Assembly: GCA_947497185.1 (NCBI GenBank) | Contig: CANMFL010000001.1 | Coordinates: forward strand, 124,001-188,000 | Origin: an uncultured Paracoccaceae bacterium | GTDB lineage: Bacteria > Pseudomonadota > Alphaproteobacteria > Rhodobacterales > Rhodobacteraceae | Length of the DNA: 64,000 nt | Direction of reading: 5' to 3' | Part shown: positions 9,911-18,769 of the stretch, one piece after another | Position numbering within the stretch: the first letter of the stretch is position 1 | Layout: each line of letters begins with the position of its first letter | Notes under the pieces: model-generated | Told to the model about the DNA's origin: nothing | The model's input: only the letters and a program-made list of their open reading frames with translations | The model's database searches: none | Made by a program: the position numbers and the translations under genes

Positions 9911-9978
9911 AATAAGTCGGCAAAGTCCGACAGGGAGATAGCGAAAGAAGGGTCCTTGCGTGCAGGGGCCCTTTTCTT
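9911..9978 (+). ncRNA. candidate small RNA or terminated leader ahead of the IalB-family gene
   Basis: From the predicted start, a 5-bp hairpin GTCGG-CAAAGT-CCGAC (9916-9931), a purine-rich single-stranded stretch AGGGAGATAGCGAAAG, then a terminator: AAGGGTCC (9948-9955) paired with GGGCCCTT (9966-9973) with one wobble, ending in TTTTCTT. The unit could be a ~68-nt sRNA or an attenuator, because the coding start is 125 bases further on. No known riboswitch consensus was recognised. AGGGAG resembles a ribosome-binding site, but no sensible reading frame follows. Confidence 0.5.
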
Positions 9979-10102
9979 ATCGGGTTTGCACAGTCTCGTT
10001 CAGCTAATCAGCAGTCCTTTGCCACCTGCGACAGATTTGGCCCTGACAGTTGCGAATTCGCGTGTTAACTCGTGTGAAACTACAAACAATGGACTGATTT
10101 TC

Positions 10103-10786
10103 ATGTTGAAGACCGCTACACCGTTATTGATTGCCTTGATGTTGGCGACACCTGTTATCGCACAGGAAACCGCCACAGATGACACCACAACCGAGCAAAC
10201 TGCGCCGGAAACACCGGAAACAGCAACCGAGTCTGAAGCCACACCGACAACCGACGCTGATCCGGCTGACGGTCTGTCTCTAGGTTCGCCGCTAGATAAC
10301 GCCGAAGCACCGACCGTTGCTGATTTGGCAATTGGTCAGCCGTATGTGCGTGGCGAATCCGGTGATTGGTTGTTCCGTTGCCTGAAAGCCGAAGAAGGCA
10401 CTGACGATCCTTGCCAGTTGTACCAGCTTTTGAAGGATAGCAGCGGCAATTCCGTGGCCGAAATCAGCCTCTTTCCACTTGCAGGCTCAGGCCGTGCAGC
10501 AGCGGGCGCGACAATCGTAGCCCCGCTTGAAACACTGCTGACACAGCAATTGACTGTAGCTGTAGATGGTGGTCCGGCACGTCGCTACCCGTTCACATTC
10601 TGTAACACAGCAGGCTGTGTGGCGCGTGTTGGCTTTACGGCAGAAGAAGTGTCCCAGTTCAAACGGGGCAATGCCGCGACCATCACAATGGTTCCAGCAG
10701 CAGCACCAGACGAGACAGTTGAATTGGCTGTGTCCCTGTCCGGCTTCACGGCTGGCTACGACGAATTGGCCGCCGCGGCACAATAA
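10103..10786 (+). CDS. invasion-associated locus B (IalB) family protein
   Basis: 227-residue exported protein. Signal peptide MLKTATPLLIALMLATPVIAQ, then a Thr/Glu/Ala-rich low-complexity linker (~22-65), then the IalB domain (~75-225) with a cysteine pair in CLKAEEGTDDPC and another in FCNTAGC, consistent with disulfides in the periplasm. The ATG at 10103 is chosen because it begins the signal peptide; in-frame starts from 9956 would run through the leader terminator. In Bartonella the namesake is linked to host-cell entry; in free-living Rhodobacterales the role is unknown. Confidence 0.88.
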   Translation: MLKTATPLLIALMLATPVIAQETATDDTTTEQTAPETPETATESEATPTTDADPADGLSLGSPLDNAEAPTVADLAIGQPYVRGESGDWLFRCLKAEEGTDDPCQLYQLLKDSSGNSVAEISLFPLAGSGRAAAGATIVAPLETLLTQQLTVAVDGGPARRYPFTFCNTAGCVARVGFTAEEVSQFKRGNAATITMVPAAAPDETVELAVSLSGFTAGYDELAAAAQ

Positions 10787-10807
10787 GTTCACCTTGTAAG
10801 CTATTGA

Positions 10808-10840
10808 AAGCGCCTTCAGTTTTACTGAGGGCGCTTTTTT
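10808..10840. terminator. bidirectional terminator between the IalB-family and ketosynthase genes
   Basis: AGCGCCTTCAG-TTTTA-CTGAGGGCGCT followed by TTTTTT, an 11-bp stem with one wobble. It serves the rightward IalB-family gene and lies at the end of the leftward ketosynthase gene, whose stop codon overlaps the T-run. Confidence 0.85.
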
Positions 10841-12047
10841 ATGCGGTGCGAAGTGCGATTACCGCGTTCAATCCGCCGAAAGCAAACGCGTTCGAGATCG
10901 CCACGTCCACCTTGGCCTCGCGGGCCGCGTTTGGCACCACGTCGAGCGCGCATTCAGGGTCTGGTTGTTCGTAGTTGATCGTGGGCGCAATCACCCCGTC
11001 ACGCACCGCCATGATGCAAGCCAGCAGTTCCACAGCGCCCGTGCCGCCGATCAGATGGCCGTGCATGGACTTCGTGGACGAGATCATCAAATCATCCGCA
11101 TGTGCCCCGAACACGTCCCTGACAGCCGCGCATTCCGTCTTGTCGTTGGCCGCCGTCGCTGTACCGTGCGCGTTGATATAGCCCACAGCATTGGTCGGGA
11201 TTTGTGCATCTGCCACGGCGCCCGCGATCGCCCGCGCGGCGCCTTCTTTTGACGGCATCACGATGTCAGAGGCATCAGAACACATCGCAAAGCCTACGAC
11301 TTCGCATAATATCTCAGCGCCCCGCGCCATAGCGTGATCGCGGTCTTCGAAAACAAAGACACCCGCGCCTTCGCCCTGTACCATGCCGTTGCGGTTCGCA
11401 GAAAACGGGCGGCAGCCGTCCTTGGACATGACGCGCAGCCCTTCCCACGCCTTGATCCCGCCAAAACACAACATCGACTCTGAGCCGCCCGTGACCATCG
11501 CCGTGGCCATGCCGCAGCGCACCATGTTGAAGGCTTGACCCATCGCGTGATTGCTTGACGCGCAGGCCGTGGCAACCGTGAACGACGGGCCGCGCAGGTT
11601 CCATTCCATCGACACCTGCGATACCGCGGCGTTGTTCATCAATTTTGGCACGATAAACGGGTGAACGCGGTTCTTGCCTTCTTCGTAAACGGCGCGAAAG
11701 TTTTCGTCTTGGGTGGTCAGCCCACCGCCGGAGGTTCCCAGAATAACGCCGGATTTATCGCCAAGCGCGCCGTCAAACTGCAAACCTGATTGACCAATCG
11801 CTTCACGTGCAGCGAGCAGTGAAAATTGCGTAAAGCGGTCATAAAGTGTGATCTGTTGGCGGTTGAAATGCGCGGTCTCGTCGTAATCACGTACCTGCCC
11901 GCCGATCTTGATCTGCAAGCGGTCCACGTCGCGAATGTCTAACGGGCCGATACCGCAACGGCCCTCGCGCATCGCCTCTAGCGTCGTGGCAACATTGTAC
12001 CCCAGCGGGTTGATCGTGCCCGCACCTGTGATGACAACGCGGCGCAT
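10839..12047 (-). CDS. beta-ketoacyl-ACP synthase (FabF-like)
   Basis: Condensing enzyme extending an acyl-ACP with malonyl-ACP. About 402 residues from the ATG at 12047 (MRRVVITGAG, the canonical beginning); a GTG eight codons earlier is less likely. The Cys-His-His triad is visible: Cys in TACASSNHA, His in NAHGTATAAND, His in STKSMHGHLIGGTG. The adjacent dedicated ACP and lpxD suggest it makes a special acyl chain for lipid A rather than serving bulk fatty-acid synthesis; that is inference. Transcribed lpxD-ACP-KAS. Confidence 0.9.
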   Translation of the reverse strand: MRRVVITGAGTINPLGYNVATTLEAMREGRCGIGPLDIRDVDRLQIKIGGQVRDYDETAHFNRQQITLYDRFTQFSLLAAREAIGQSGLQFDGALGDKSGVILGTSGGGLTTQDENFRAVYEEGKNRVHPFIVPKLMNNAAVSQVSMEWNLRGPSFTVATACASSNHAMGQAFNMVRCGMATAMVTGGSESMLCFGGIKAWEGLRVMSKDGCRPFSANRNGMVQGEGAGVFVFEDRDHAMARGAEILCEVVGFAMCSDASDIVMPSKEGAARAIAGAVADAQIPTNAVGYINAHGTATAANDKTECAAVRDVFGAHADDLMISSTKSMHGHLIGGTGAVELLACIMAVRDGVIAPTINYEQPDPECALDVVPNAAREAKVDVAISNAFAFGGLNAVIALRTA

Positions 12048-12051
12048 CTGT

Positions 12052-12309
12052 TTAGGCCTGTGCGGCCACAAGGCGCTCGACTGCTTTGACTATGGCCGCC
12101 ACGGACGAGATGTCGAAATCGCTCTCTGACGGTTCATTCGCGTTGAAAGGCACGGTGATATCAAAGGCTTCTTCGATACCAAAGATGCTCTCAACAAGCC
12201 CCATGCTGTCGATCCCCAACATTTCCGGCGTGTCGGTCAGCTTGATATCAGAAGGGTCCATCAAGGCTTGTTCGGCGATGATTGCGACGACTTTGTCTTG
12301 GGTATTCAC
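12052..12309 (-). CDS. dedicated acyl carrier protein
   Basis: 85 residues. The phosphopantetheine attachment serine is in GIDSMGLVE, where most ACPs have DSL, so this is a divergent carrier. GTG at 12309 is preferred: GAGGA sits about 7 bases upstream; a TTG two codons earlier is possible. It lies between lpxD and a ketosynthase, 4 bases from the latter, and is probably its private carrier. Acidic, four-helix ACP fold expected. Confidence 0.85.
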   Translation of the reverse strand: MNTQDKVVAIIAEQALMDPSDIKLTDTPEMLGIDSMGLVESIFGIEEAFDITVPFNANEPSESDFDISSVAAIVKAVERLVAAQA

Positions 12310-12339
12310 GGGCAAGTCCTCGGGTATTGGTGTTCGCTG

Positions 12340-13422
12340 TTATGTATCATCGTTCGGTTTGGAAACAAGTTTGCGACGGCCCGCATCTTTTGCCTCGTTA
12401 CGTAAACTGCGTTGTTCCGCCCGAAAGGCCAGCATCGGTTTGGCTGGATAGCCCATCATAAATTGACCACGAGGTGTATCACCCAGCACAATCGCGGCGC
12501 CACCGAGCAAGCAATCGGATCCAATAGTAATATTGTCAGCAACACCAGATTTCCCCCCGAGAATAGACCGATCGCCGATCACTGCGGACCCTGCCACAGC
12601 CGTTTGCGCACAGAGCAAGCAGTCTTCGCCGACGATCACGTTATGCCCGACTTGAACCAGATTATCGATTTTGGTGCCATTACCGATGCGCGTCGGTCTG
12701 ATTGTACCAGCGTCAACGGTCGAATTTGCGCCGATCTCGACATGATCGCCCAGCACCACGGACCCAAGCGAATGGATGCGGTGCTGTGTGGCGTCATCAA
12801 TCGCCTCAAACGGTGTTTTGCCAAGCGTCCGCCTGCCCGTTTCCGCAATAGACGGCATCGCTGTGACAAAGGAAAACCCGTCTGCACCGACCACCACGTT
12901 AGGCTGCAAAATCACGTGATCGCCAATGACAACATCGCGGCCAATACGCACGCCGGGATGCAGGATGCCTTGCGCGCCGATCTGCGCACCTGCGCCGATG
13001 CTCACGTGTTCAGCCAGCAGCGTATCCTGCCCGATCACCGCATCCGCGCCGATCACGCAGAACGGTCCGATCGTCACATTCGCACCGATCTTGGCAGCAG
13101 GATCAATCACCGCCGAAGGATGAATCCCCTGCCCGACCATAGGTTTATCCATCATTTGCGTGAGAACCGACATCGCCAACCGCGGGCGCGGCACAACAAT
13201 CGCGGCCTGCAATCCTAAGGCTTGCCAATCCGCATCAGCCCAAACAACCGCCGCCTGTGCGGCACTGGCCAACAGCGCATCGGCGTAGCGTTTCGACATT
13301 GCCAGCGCCAGATCACGCGGCCCCGCCATGCTAGGCTCGGCCAACCCAGACACGACAACACCACCATCCCCAAGAACGTCAGCGCCCAAAGCGCGCGCAA
13401 TATCAGCTACGGTTTGTGTCAT
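12340..13422 (-). CDS. lpxD: UDP-3-O-acylglucosamine N-acyltransferase (LpxD-like)
   Basis: Transfers a 3-hydroxyacyl chain from ACP to UDP-3-O-acyl-glucosamine in lipid A synthesis. 360 residues: N-terminal uridine-binding domain (~1-100) and a long left-handed beta-helix of hexapeptide repeats (I-G-x-x-x-x type, ~105-325). The family catalytic His is probably the one in VQVGHNVIVGEDCLL. It sits away from the usual bamA-lpxD-fabZ-lpxA locus and instead with an ACP and KAS, so it could be a second, specialised copy. Confidence 0.85.
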   Translation of the reverse strand: MTQTVADIARALGADVLGDGGVVVSGLAEPSMAGPRDLALAMSKRYADALLASAAQAAVVWADADWQALGLQAAIVVPRPRLAMSVLTQMMDKPMVGQGIHPSAVIDPAAKIGANVTIGPFCVIGADAVIGQDTLLAEHVSIGAGAQIGAQGILHPGVRIGRDVVIGDHVILQPNVVVGADGFSFVTAMPSIAETGRRTLGKTPFEAIDDATQHRIHSLGSVVLGDHVEIGANSTVDAGTIRPTRIGNGTKIDNLVQVGHNVIVGEDCLLCAQTAVAGSAVIGDRSILGGKSGVADNITIGSDCLLGGAAIVLGDTPRGQFMMGYPAKPMLAFRAEQRSLRNEAKDAGRRKLVSKPNDDT

Positions 13423-13469
13423 CTTACCCTGCCCTTTAGCCCACCAAGTAGCGGGCCGTTCAGACAGAC

Positions 13470-15086
13470 TTAGCCTTGAACGCCGGGAACAGCCACCCCT
13501 TCGCGGGTCAGCGCGTTCCAGATTTTGCGGTCGCGGTCATAGATATCGCGGCGGAATTCAAGCTGGCCGGAATTGCTTGTGAACGCAGTGCGGTAGACCA
13601 AATGCACGGGCACCGGTTGCTCTAGGTTCAAGCGCGACTCGTTGCCGGACCGCAGAAGACGTTGAAACAGACCTTCGGGATCGTCCGTTTGCGGCGTCAA
13701 CAGCGCATAGGCGAAATCAAACGGGTCATTCAGGCGGATACAACCGTGGCTAAATGCGCGAACTTCGCGGCCAAACAAGCTTTTGGCGGGCGTGTCGTGC
13801 AGGTAGATATTGTATTGGTTCGGAAACATGAATTTCACGAGACCAAGGGCATTCGAATTCGACGGAGGCTGCCGCATCGAGAACGGGAACGTCCGCGCGG
13901 TGTAGCGGTTAAAATCAATGTTGGAGCGATTCACAGTGCGGCCGTTGCGATCTGTAATCAGCAATTGACCCGCAGCGCCCGGGTTGCGCTGCATCTGCGG
14001 CAGGTATTCTTTGGTGACGATTGAACGCGGAACGTACCAGCTTGGGTTGATGACCATATGGCTCATGACATCGGAAAACTCAGGAGTCGCGCGGTCAGAC
14101 GGTGTGGCCCCGATTACGGAACGGGTCGTGAAAGTCACCTCGCCGAAATCCACAATCTGCGCGGAATAATCCGCTAGGTTCACCCAGATATGGCGGTCGC
14201 CTTTGTCTTGGTTGAACCAACGCTCACGCTCCATAGCGACAACGATAGACTGAAGCCGTTCGCTGATCGGGCGGTTCAACTCTGCAATGGTGCTTGGACC
14301 AGCGGTGCCGTCGACCTCTAGGCCGTGACCCCGTTGAAACGCCTCAACGGCTGCCACGATCTGCGCATCATAAGACGCGGTGACAGAGCGGTCCAGATAG
14401 CCCATCGCGACCAAACGGTTGCGCAATGCGATCACATCAGGACCAGTTGATCCGGCCTCAAGTTTCTCGGCATTGACGACTGGACCCCAACCGCCATTGG
14501 CTTGTAACGTCTCTAACCGCAGTTTTGCGGAGATCAAACGGGTGTATTCGGGCGAGCTGGGCGGCAATGACCGCAGGAATGTCGTCGGGTTGCTGTTACG
14601 GAATTCAGCCAGCAAATCAAGACGCGGGGTATAGACGACTTCACGCACGATCAGCGGATCTACGGATTTAGGACGCAGCACGCCAGATTGCACATCGCGG
14701 GCGTATTGCAGGAATGTCTTGGTCAACAAAACTTCGATAGCGCCGAGTTCCGCTGGCGTGCGCGCGGACTGCATCTGCGCGATCAGCGAGTCCACATCAT
14801 AGCGGTTCGTTGGCAGCCCGTGGTGGCCCGTGTTTTCCAAGGCAGACAGCAACGCATTGCGGTGGCCAACAGCAGAATCGCCGCTCCAGATGCCTTCAAA
14901 ACTGCGCGCGCGGTAGAATGCGGCAACATCTTCATCGCGTGCCGCAGTTTCTGCGACAGCCTGACGAAATGCAGTGACCTGTGCGTGCGCCATCGGGGCA
15001 GCAACCGTTCCCGCCATTAAAGCCAGACCAGCAACTAAACCAAAACTGCGCAATTTTGCGCCAACCACATTGACCAAATGACCCAT
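13470..15086 (-). CDS. murein L,D-transpeptidase (YcbB/LdtD-type)
   Basis: 538 residues from ATG 15086, with GGGGA upstream; a TTG at 15110 is less likely. Signal peptide (~1-35), an N-terminal scaffold domain, a peptidoglycan-binding domain (~215-270, including GTAGPSTIAELN) and the YkuD catalytic domain with the motif SHGCIRL, where Cys is the nucleophile. Forms 3-3 cross-links in peptidoglycan. The product of the divergent DUF882 gene is also a predicted murein-acting protein, so the pair shares a theme. Confidence 0.92.
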   Translation of the reverse strand: MGHLVNVVGAKLRSFGLVAGLALMAGTVAAPMAHAQVTAFRQAVAETAARDEDVAAFYRARSFEGIWSGDSAVGHRNALLSALENTGHHGLPTNRYDVDSLIAQMQSARTPAELGAIEVLLTKTFLQYARDVQSGVLRPKSVDPLIVREVVYTPRLDLLAEFRNSNPTTFLRSLPPSSPEYTRLISAKLRLETLQANGGWGPVVNAEKLEAGSTGPDVIALRNRLVAMGYLDRSVTASYDAQIVAAVEAFQRGHGLEVDGTAGPSTIAELNRPISERLQSIVVAMERERWFNQDKGDRHIWVNLADYSAQIVDFGEVTFTTRSVIGATPSDRATPEFSDVMSHMVINPSWYVPRSIVTKEYLPQMQRNPGAAGQLLITDRNGRTVNRSNIDFNRYTARTFPFSMRQPPSNSNALGLVKFMFPNQYNIYLHDTPAKSLFGREVRAFSHGCIRLNDPFDFAYALLTPQTDDPEGLFQRLLRSGNESRLNLEQPVPVHLVYRTAFTSNSGQLEFRRDIYDRDRKIWNALTREGVAVPGVQG

Positions 15087-15391
15087 CGAATTCCCCAAAA
15101 CGTTTATCAAAAGCAGTACCTTGCATGAGTAAACACAATATATAGTGGGTGTCTAATCACGCTTAGAACAGCACGGTACGCCCACCAATAGCCTGTGCCT
15201 CAACCGCAACAGTTCCATATTACCGTGTATAATTGGCCGATTTTCGCCGATTTTGGGTTTGTTAACCCTGTCTTGCTACAAAGCACTTGGTTGGGTGCCG
15301 GGATTGTGACATGTATTGCGAGCAACTGGGGGAACAGTGCATCGTTGGCGAAAAGCCAACACAGATCGAGCGACGGGACAGGCGCATAGAT

Positions 15392-15961
15392 ATGACTAAA
15401 TTGAAAACTTCGGGTATGACTCGGCGTGGCGTGTTAGGCGCGTTTGCAGCAACAGCTGTAGCAGCGGCACCCACCTATTCCAATGCAGCAGGCTTTTTAC
15501 GCGGTGGCGGCGATGTCCGCCGACTACGTATGTACTCAGGCCGCACCGGTGAACGTATGGATACGATTTACTGGATCGAAGGCCAGTACATCGGCGAAGC
15601 TCTTGCTGAAATTAACACGTTCATGCGTGATTGGCGGAATAACAAAACAATCAACATCGACGTGCGGAACGTAGACATTATGGCCGCGTCATTGCGTCTG
15701 TTGGATGTAAACGAACCCTACATGTTGTTGTCGGGCTACCGTTCACCAGAGACCAACGCGATGCTGCGCAGCCGTTCATCCGGCGTTGCACGCAATTCAC
15801 TTCACATTCAAGGCCAAGCGGCTGACCTGCGGTTGGAAAGCCGTTCAACCGCGCAAGTCTCTAACGCGGCACGGTCTTGTGCGGCTGGTGGCGTTGGCCG
15901 TTATTCCGGTTCAAACTTCGTCCACATGGATTGTGGTCCAGTCCGGTCTTGGGGCGGTTAA
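15392..15961 (+). CDS. DUF882 / peptidase M15-like murein protein with Tat signal
   Basis: 189 residues. The N-terminus MTKLKTSGMTRRGVLGAFAA carries a twin-arginine signal (TRRGVLG). The DUF882 domain (~45-185) has the M15-type metal-site pattern: SGYRSPETN, then SLHIQGQAADLRL and a late FVHMDCGP. This suggests a zinc peptidase acting on peptide side chains of peptidoglycan. ATG 15392 starts the Tat signal; in-frame starts from 15287 do not. Confidence 0.88.
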   Translation: MTKLKTSGMTRRGVLGAFAATAVAAAPTYSNAAGFLRGGGDVRRLRMYSGRTGERMDTIYWIEGQYIGEALAEINTFMRDWRNNKTINIDVRNVDIMAASLRLLDVNEPYMLLSGYRSPETNAMLRSRSSGVARNSLHIQGQAADLRLESRSTAQVSNAARSCAAGGVGRYSGSNFVHMDCGPVRSWGG

Positions 15962-15990
15962 CCTTCCTTAAGAAACAGACCGATTAAAAT

Positions 15991-16032
15991 GGCCTGATTG
16001 TCCGCAAAATGCACGATAATCGGGCCTTTTTT
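15991..16032 (+). terminator. rho-independent terminator after the DUF882 gene
   Basis: GGCCTGATT (15991-15999) pairs with AATCGGGCC (16018-16026) with one wobble, followed by TTTTTT. It ends the DUF882 transcript. Confidence 0.8.
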
Positions 16033-16106
16033 ATGTTTTATCGACCTTTGAGCAATCACAGAATCGTGAGACTAAGGACAAGTGTTAACAAGTTGTGACC
16101 TGTCCC

Positions 16107-18731
16107 ATGCCCTTTGTTGTGAATAAAGACCCGCTTATCCGCCTGACCGACCCGAACTACGCTGATGGTGTAGGCTCTGTGGTCCAAGGCACCGATCCCG
16201 TCGATATTTCTGCCACGCTGTTCGATCAGGACGGCGACATGCCGAACACTGCGGGGCTGAGCAATATGTTCGTCGCATGGGGTCAGTTTTTAGACCACGA
16301 CATTACGCTCTCGCTGGAAAACCACGCGGAACTTCTGACCGCCGACGGGCTTGTCGCACCTTTGGAACGGTCTGAATACGTGATCGGCGAAGACGGCGCA
16401 CGGGTGCCGACAAATGCGTTGACATGGCAAATTGATGGCAGCCAAGTTTACGGGTCATCATCCGAGCGGACCAATGATCTACGCAGTTTCGAGGGCGGCA
16501 AACTACGGATGTCGGACGATCCCACCTCAGACAAAGGGTTAATGCCGACAGCCAACCCTGACAGCTTTATGGCGGGCGACATCGCCTCTGACGATCCGGT
16601 ATTTTTGTCTGGCGACATCCGCGCCAACGAAAATCCAGCGCTTGCATCCGTGCATACTGTCATGGCCCGCGAACACAATTATTGGGCTGAACGGCTGGCC
16701 GAAGCGCATCCCGATTGGACCGACGACCAATTGTTCGACAGCGCCCGCCAGATTGTTGCTTATGAAGTGCAATCAATCACTTACAAAGAATGGCTGCCGC
16801 ATCTGCTAGGCGACGCGGTGGGCGAAGACACAGGCTACGATCCCGATGTGAACGGTCAAATATCCGTCGAATTTTCCACTGCTGCCTTCCGGTTCGGCCA
16901 CACGATGGTGTCCAGCACCCTGCCCCGTATCAACGACGATGGCAGCGATACCGACGAAGGCGATCTGGCGATCATGGATGCGTTCTTTAACGCTGAACCG
17001 TTGAAATCCGGTGATCTAGACGCGATTTTGCGCGGACAATTAACCAGTTCTGCGCAAGAATTCGATACCAAGGTCGTGGACGATCTGAACTTTTTCCTCT
17101 CATCGCCCGCTGGCGTATCGGGCTTTAGCCTTGTCGCGCTGAACCTGTTGCGCGGCCAAGATCACGGCTTGCAAAGCTACGTGGACACGCGCGCCGCGCT
17201 GTTGGGCGACATTGATCCGGACACGCTAGACCCGCTCGATTTCTCGATCATCACCAGCGATCCCGCGCAGCAAGCAGCGCTGGCGGAAGTTTACGACACC
17301 GTGCATGACGTCGATCTTTGGGTTGGCGGTTTGGCCGAAGACCCGATTGGCGACACGCAATTCGGGCCGATGTTCACCTACATCGTGAGCGATCAATTCA
17401 CGCGGATCAGGGCCGCTGACCCCGAATTCGGCCAGCTCCATCCGGCCATTGGCGTTGATATCATCGCTGAGGTCAAAAGCAGCGGACTAAACGACATCAT
17501 CATGCGGACCACAGGCGTCGATGCGGTGCAGGACGACCCCTTTGTGGCAGCGCCGATGACCTTGGACGATGCTGACGCGCCCGAAAAGACAGCGTTCGAC
17601 GACGACTTTGATCTGGTATCGCAACACATCGTCAGTGACGTTAAAACAAGCGCTGGCAACGACAGCATCACGATCCGCGGCGGCACGATTGTCGATGGTG
17701 ACGTGCAACATGGCAGCGGCGACGATGATTTCACGCAAACCAGCGGCACCGTCACAGGCGATGTGCTTTTGGGCAGCGGCGACGACACGGCTTATCTCGG
17801 TGGCGATGGCGAAATTCTGGGCGATCTGTTTGGCGGCAGCGGCAATGACACGATCACCATTGACGACTTTGCCACTATCGCACGCATTCGCGCTGGCGCG
17901 GGTGACGACACGGTCGAGATTGGTGAAAATACGAGCACGCCGCATGTCCAATTGGGCAGCGGCAACGACGTCATCACGGTGAACGCGGGTGCGCATATCG
18001 ACACCATCAATGGTGGCAGCGGCAGTGATACGCTGGACGTCAAAGGCAGCCGTTTCCGTGTGGATTACAAAGACGGCAATCCTGATACGCATGACGGCCA
18101 GATCGTCTATCTGGATGCTAAGGGCGTTGAGACTGGTGACAGCTTCGCCTTCCAAAGCATTGAAAACGTAACATGTTTCACCAGTGCTACTTTGATCCTG
18201 ACGCCCGATGGCGACAAACCTATCGAGACATTACAGGTCGGTGATGCGGTCATCACCCGCGATCACGGTGCCCAAGCGATCCGCTGGATAGGCACCACGA
18301 CCGTCGCGGCCCACGGCGATCTTGCACCGATTTCATTCGCTGAAAATGCACTTGGCACACATGCTGCTTTTGACGTGTCGCCGCAGCACCGGATGTTGCT
18401 GTCAGGCTGGCGGTGCGAACTAGCGAGCGGCACAAAAGAGGCGCTCGCGCCTGCGAAACATCTGATCAACGACACCACAATCCGCCAAATAGACCGCGAC
18501 CGCGTGACCTATATCCACCTCGCGTTTGACCAGCACGAGGTTATTTGCGGCAACGGCGCATGGTCGGAAAGCTTTCACCCCGGATCAATGGCGCTCGACA
18601 CGTTGTCCGCCGCCACCCGCGCTGAATTGTTCCGACTGTTTCCGCAGGTCGCCGTGAACCCGATCAGATATGGCCCGTCCGCCCGTCCGCAAATGAAATT
18701 CCACGAAGCGCGGATGATCCTGCCGTCTTAA
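16107..18731 (+). CDS. secreted animal-type heme peroxidase with RTX-like repeats and C-terminal Hint domain
   Basis: 874 residues. Residues ~1-465 form an animal-type heme peroxidase: distal-site GQFLDHDITL, REHNYWAERL, and proximal-site FRFGHTMV. Residues ~510-650 hold about six Gly/Asp-rich RTX-like repeats (GSGDDDF, GSGDDTAYL, GSGNDTITI, GAGDDTVEI, GSGNDVITV, GSGSDTLDV), implying calcium binding and type I secretion. Residues ~690-840 are a hedgehog/intein-type Hint domain starting CFTSATLILTPDG. An in-frame GTG at 16095 is an alternative start; neither has a well-placed ribosome site. No export genes are adjacent. Confidence 0.9.
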   Translation: MPFVVNKDPLIRLTDPNYADGVGSVVQGTDPVDISATLFDQDGDMPNTAGLSNMFVAWGQFLDHDITLSLENHAELLTADGLVAPLERSEYVIGEDGARVPTNALTWQIDGSQVYGSSSERTNDLRSFEGGKLRMSDDPTSDKGLMPTANPDSFMAGDIASDDPVFLSGDIRANENPALASVHTVMAREHNYWAERLAEAHPDWTDDQLFDSARQIVAYEVQSITYKEWLPHLLGDAVGEDTGYDPDVNGQISVEFSTAAFRFGHTMVSSTLPRINDDGSDTDEGDLAIMDAFFNAEPLKSGDLDAILRGQLTSSAQEFDTKVVDDLNFFLSSPAGVSGFSLVALNLLRGQDHGLQSYVDTRAALLGDIDPDTLDPLDFSIITSDPAQQAALAEVYDTVHDVDLWVGGLAEDPIGDTQFGPMFTYIVSDQFTRIRAADPEFGQLHPAIGVDIIAEVKSSGLNDIIMRTTGVDAVQDDPFVAAPMTLDDADAPEKTAFDDDFDLVSQHIVSDVKTSAGNDSITIRGGTIVDGDVQHGSGDDDFTQTSGTVTGDVLLGSGDDTAYLGGDGEILGDLFGGSGNDTITIDDFATIARIRAGAGDDTVEIGENTSTPHVQLGSGNDVITVNAGAHIDTINGGSGSDTLDVKGSRFRVDYKDGNPDTHDGQIVYLDAKGVETGDSFAFQSIENVTCFTSATLILTPDGDKPIETLQVGDAVITRDHGAQAIRWIGTTTVAAHGDLAPISFAENALGTHAAFDVSPQHRMLLSGWRCELASGTKEALAPAKHLINDTTIRQIDRDRVTYIHLAFDQHEVICGNGAWSESFHPGSMALDTLSAATRAELFRLFPQVAVNPIRYGPSARPQMKFHEARMILPS

Positions 18732-18769
18732 ACTGTTGCCAAACCGATCGCAGCTTTGCACGATGAGGC

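Noticed and set aside
17487..18155. 222-codon frame antisense to the RTX-like repeats
   Set aside because: Mirrors the periodic Gly/Asp codons of the peroxidase gene; no start signal.
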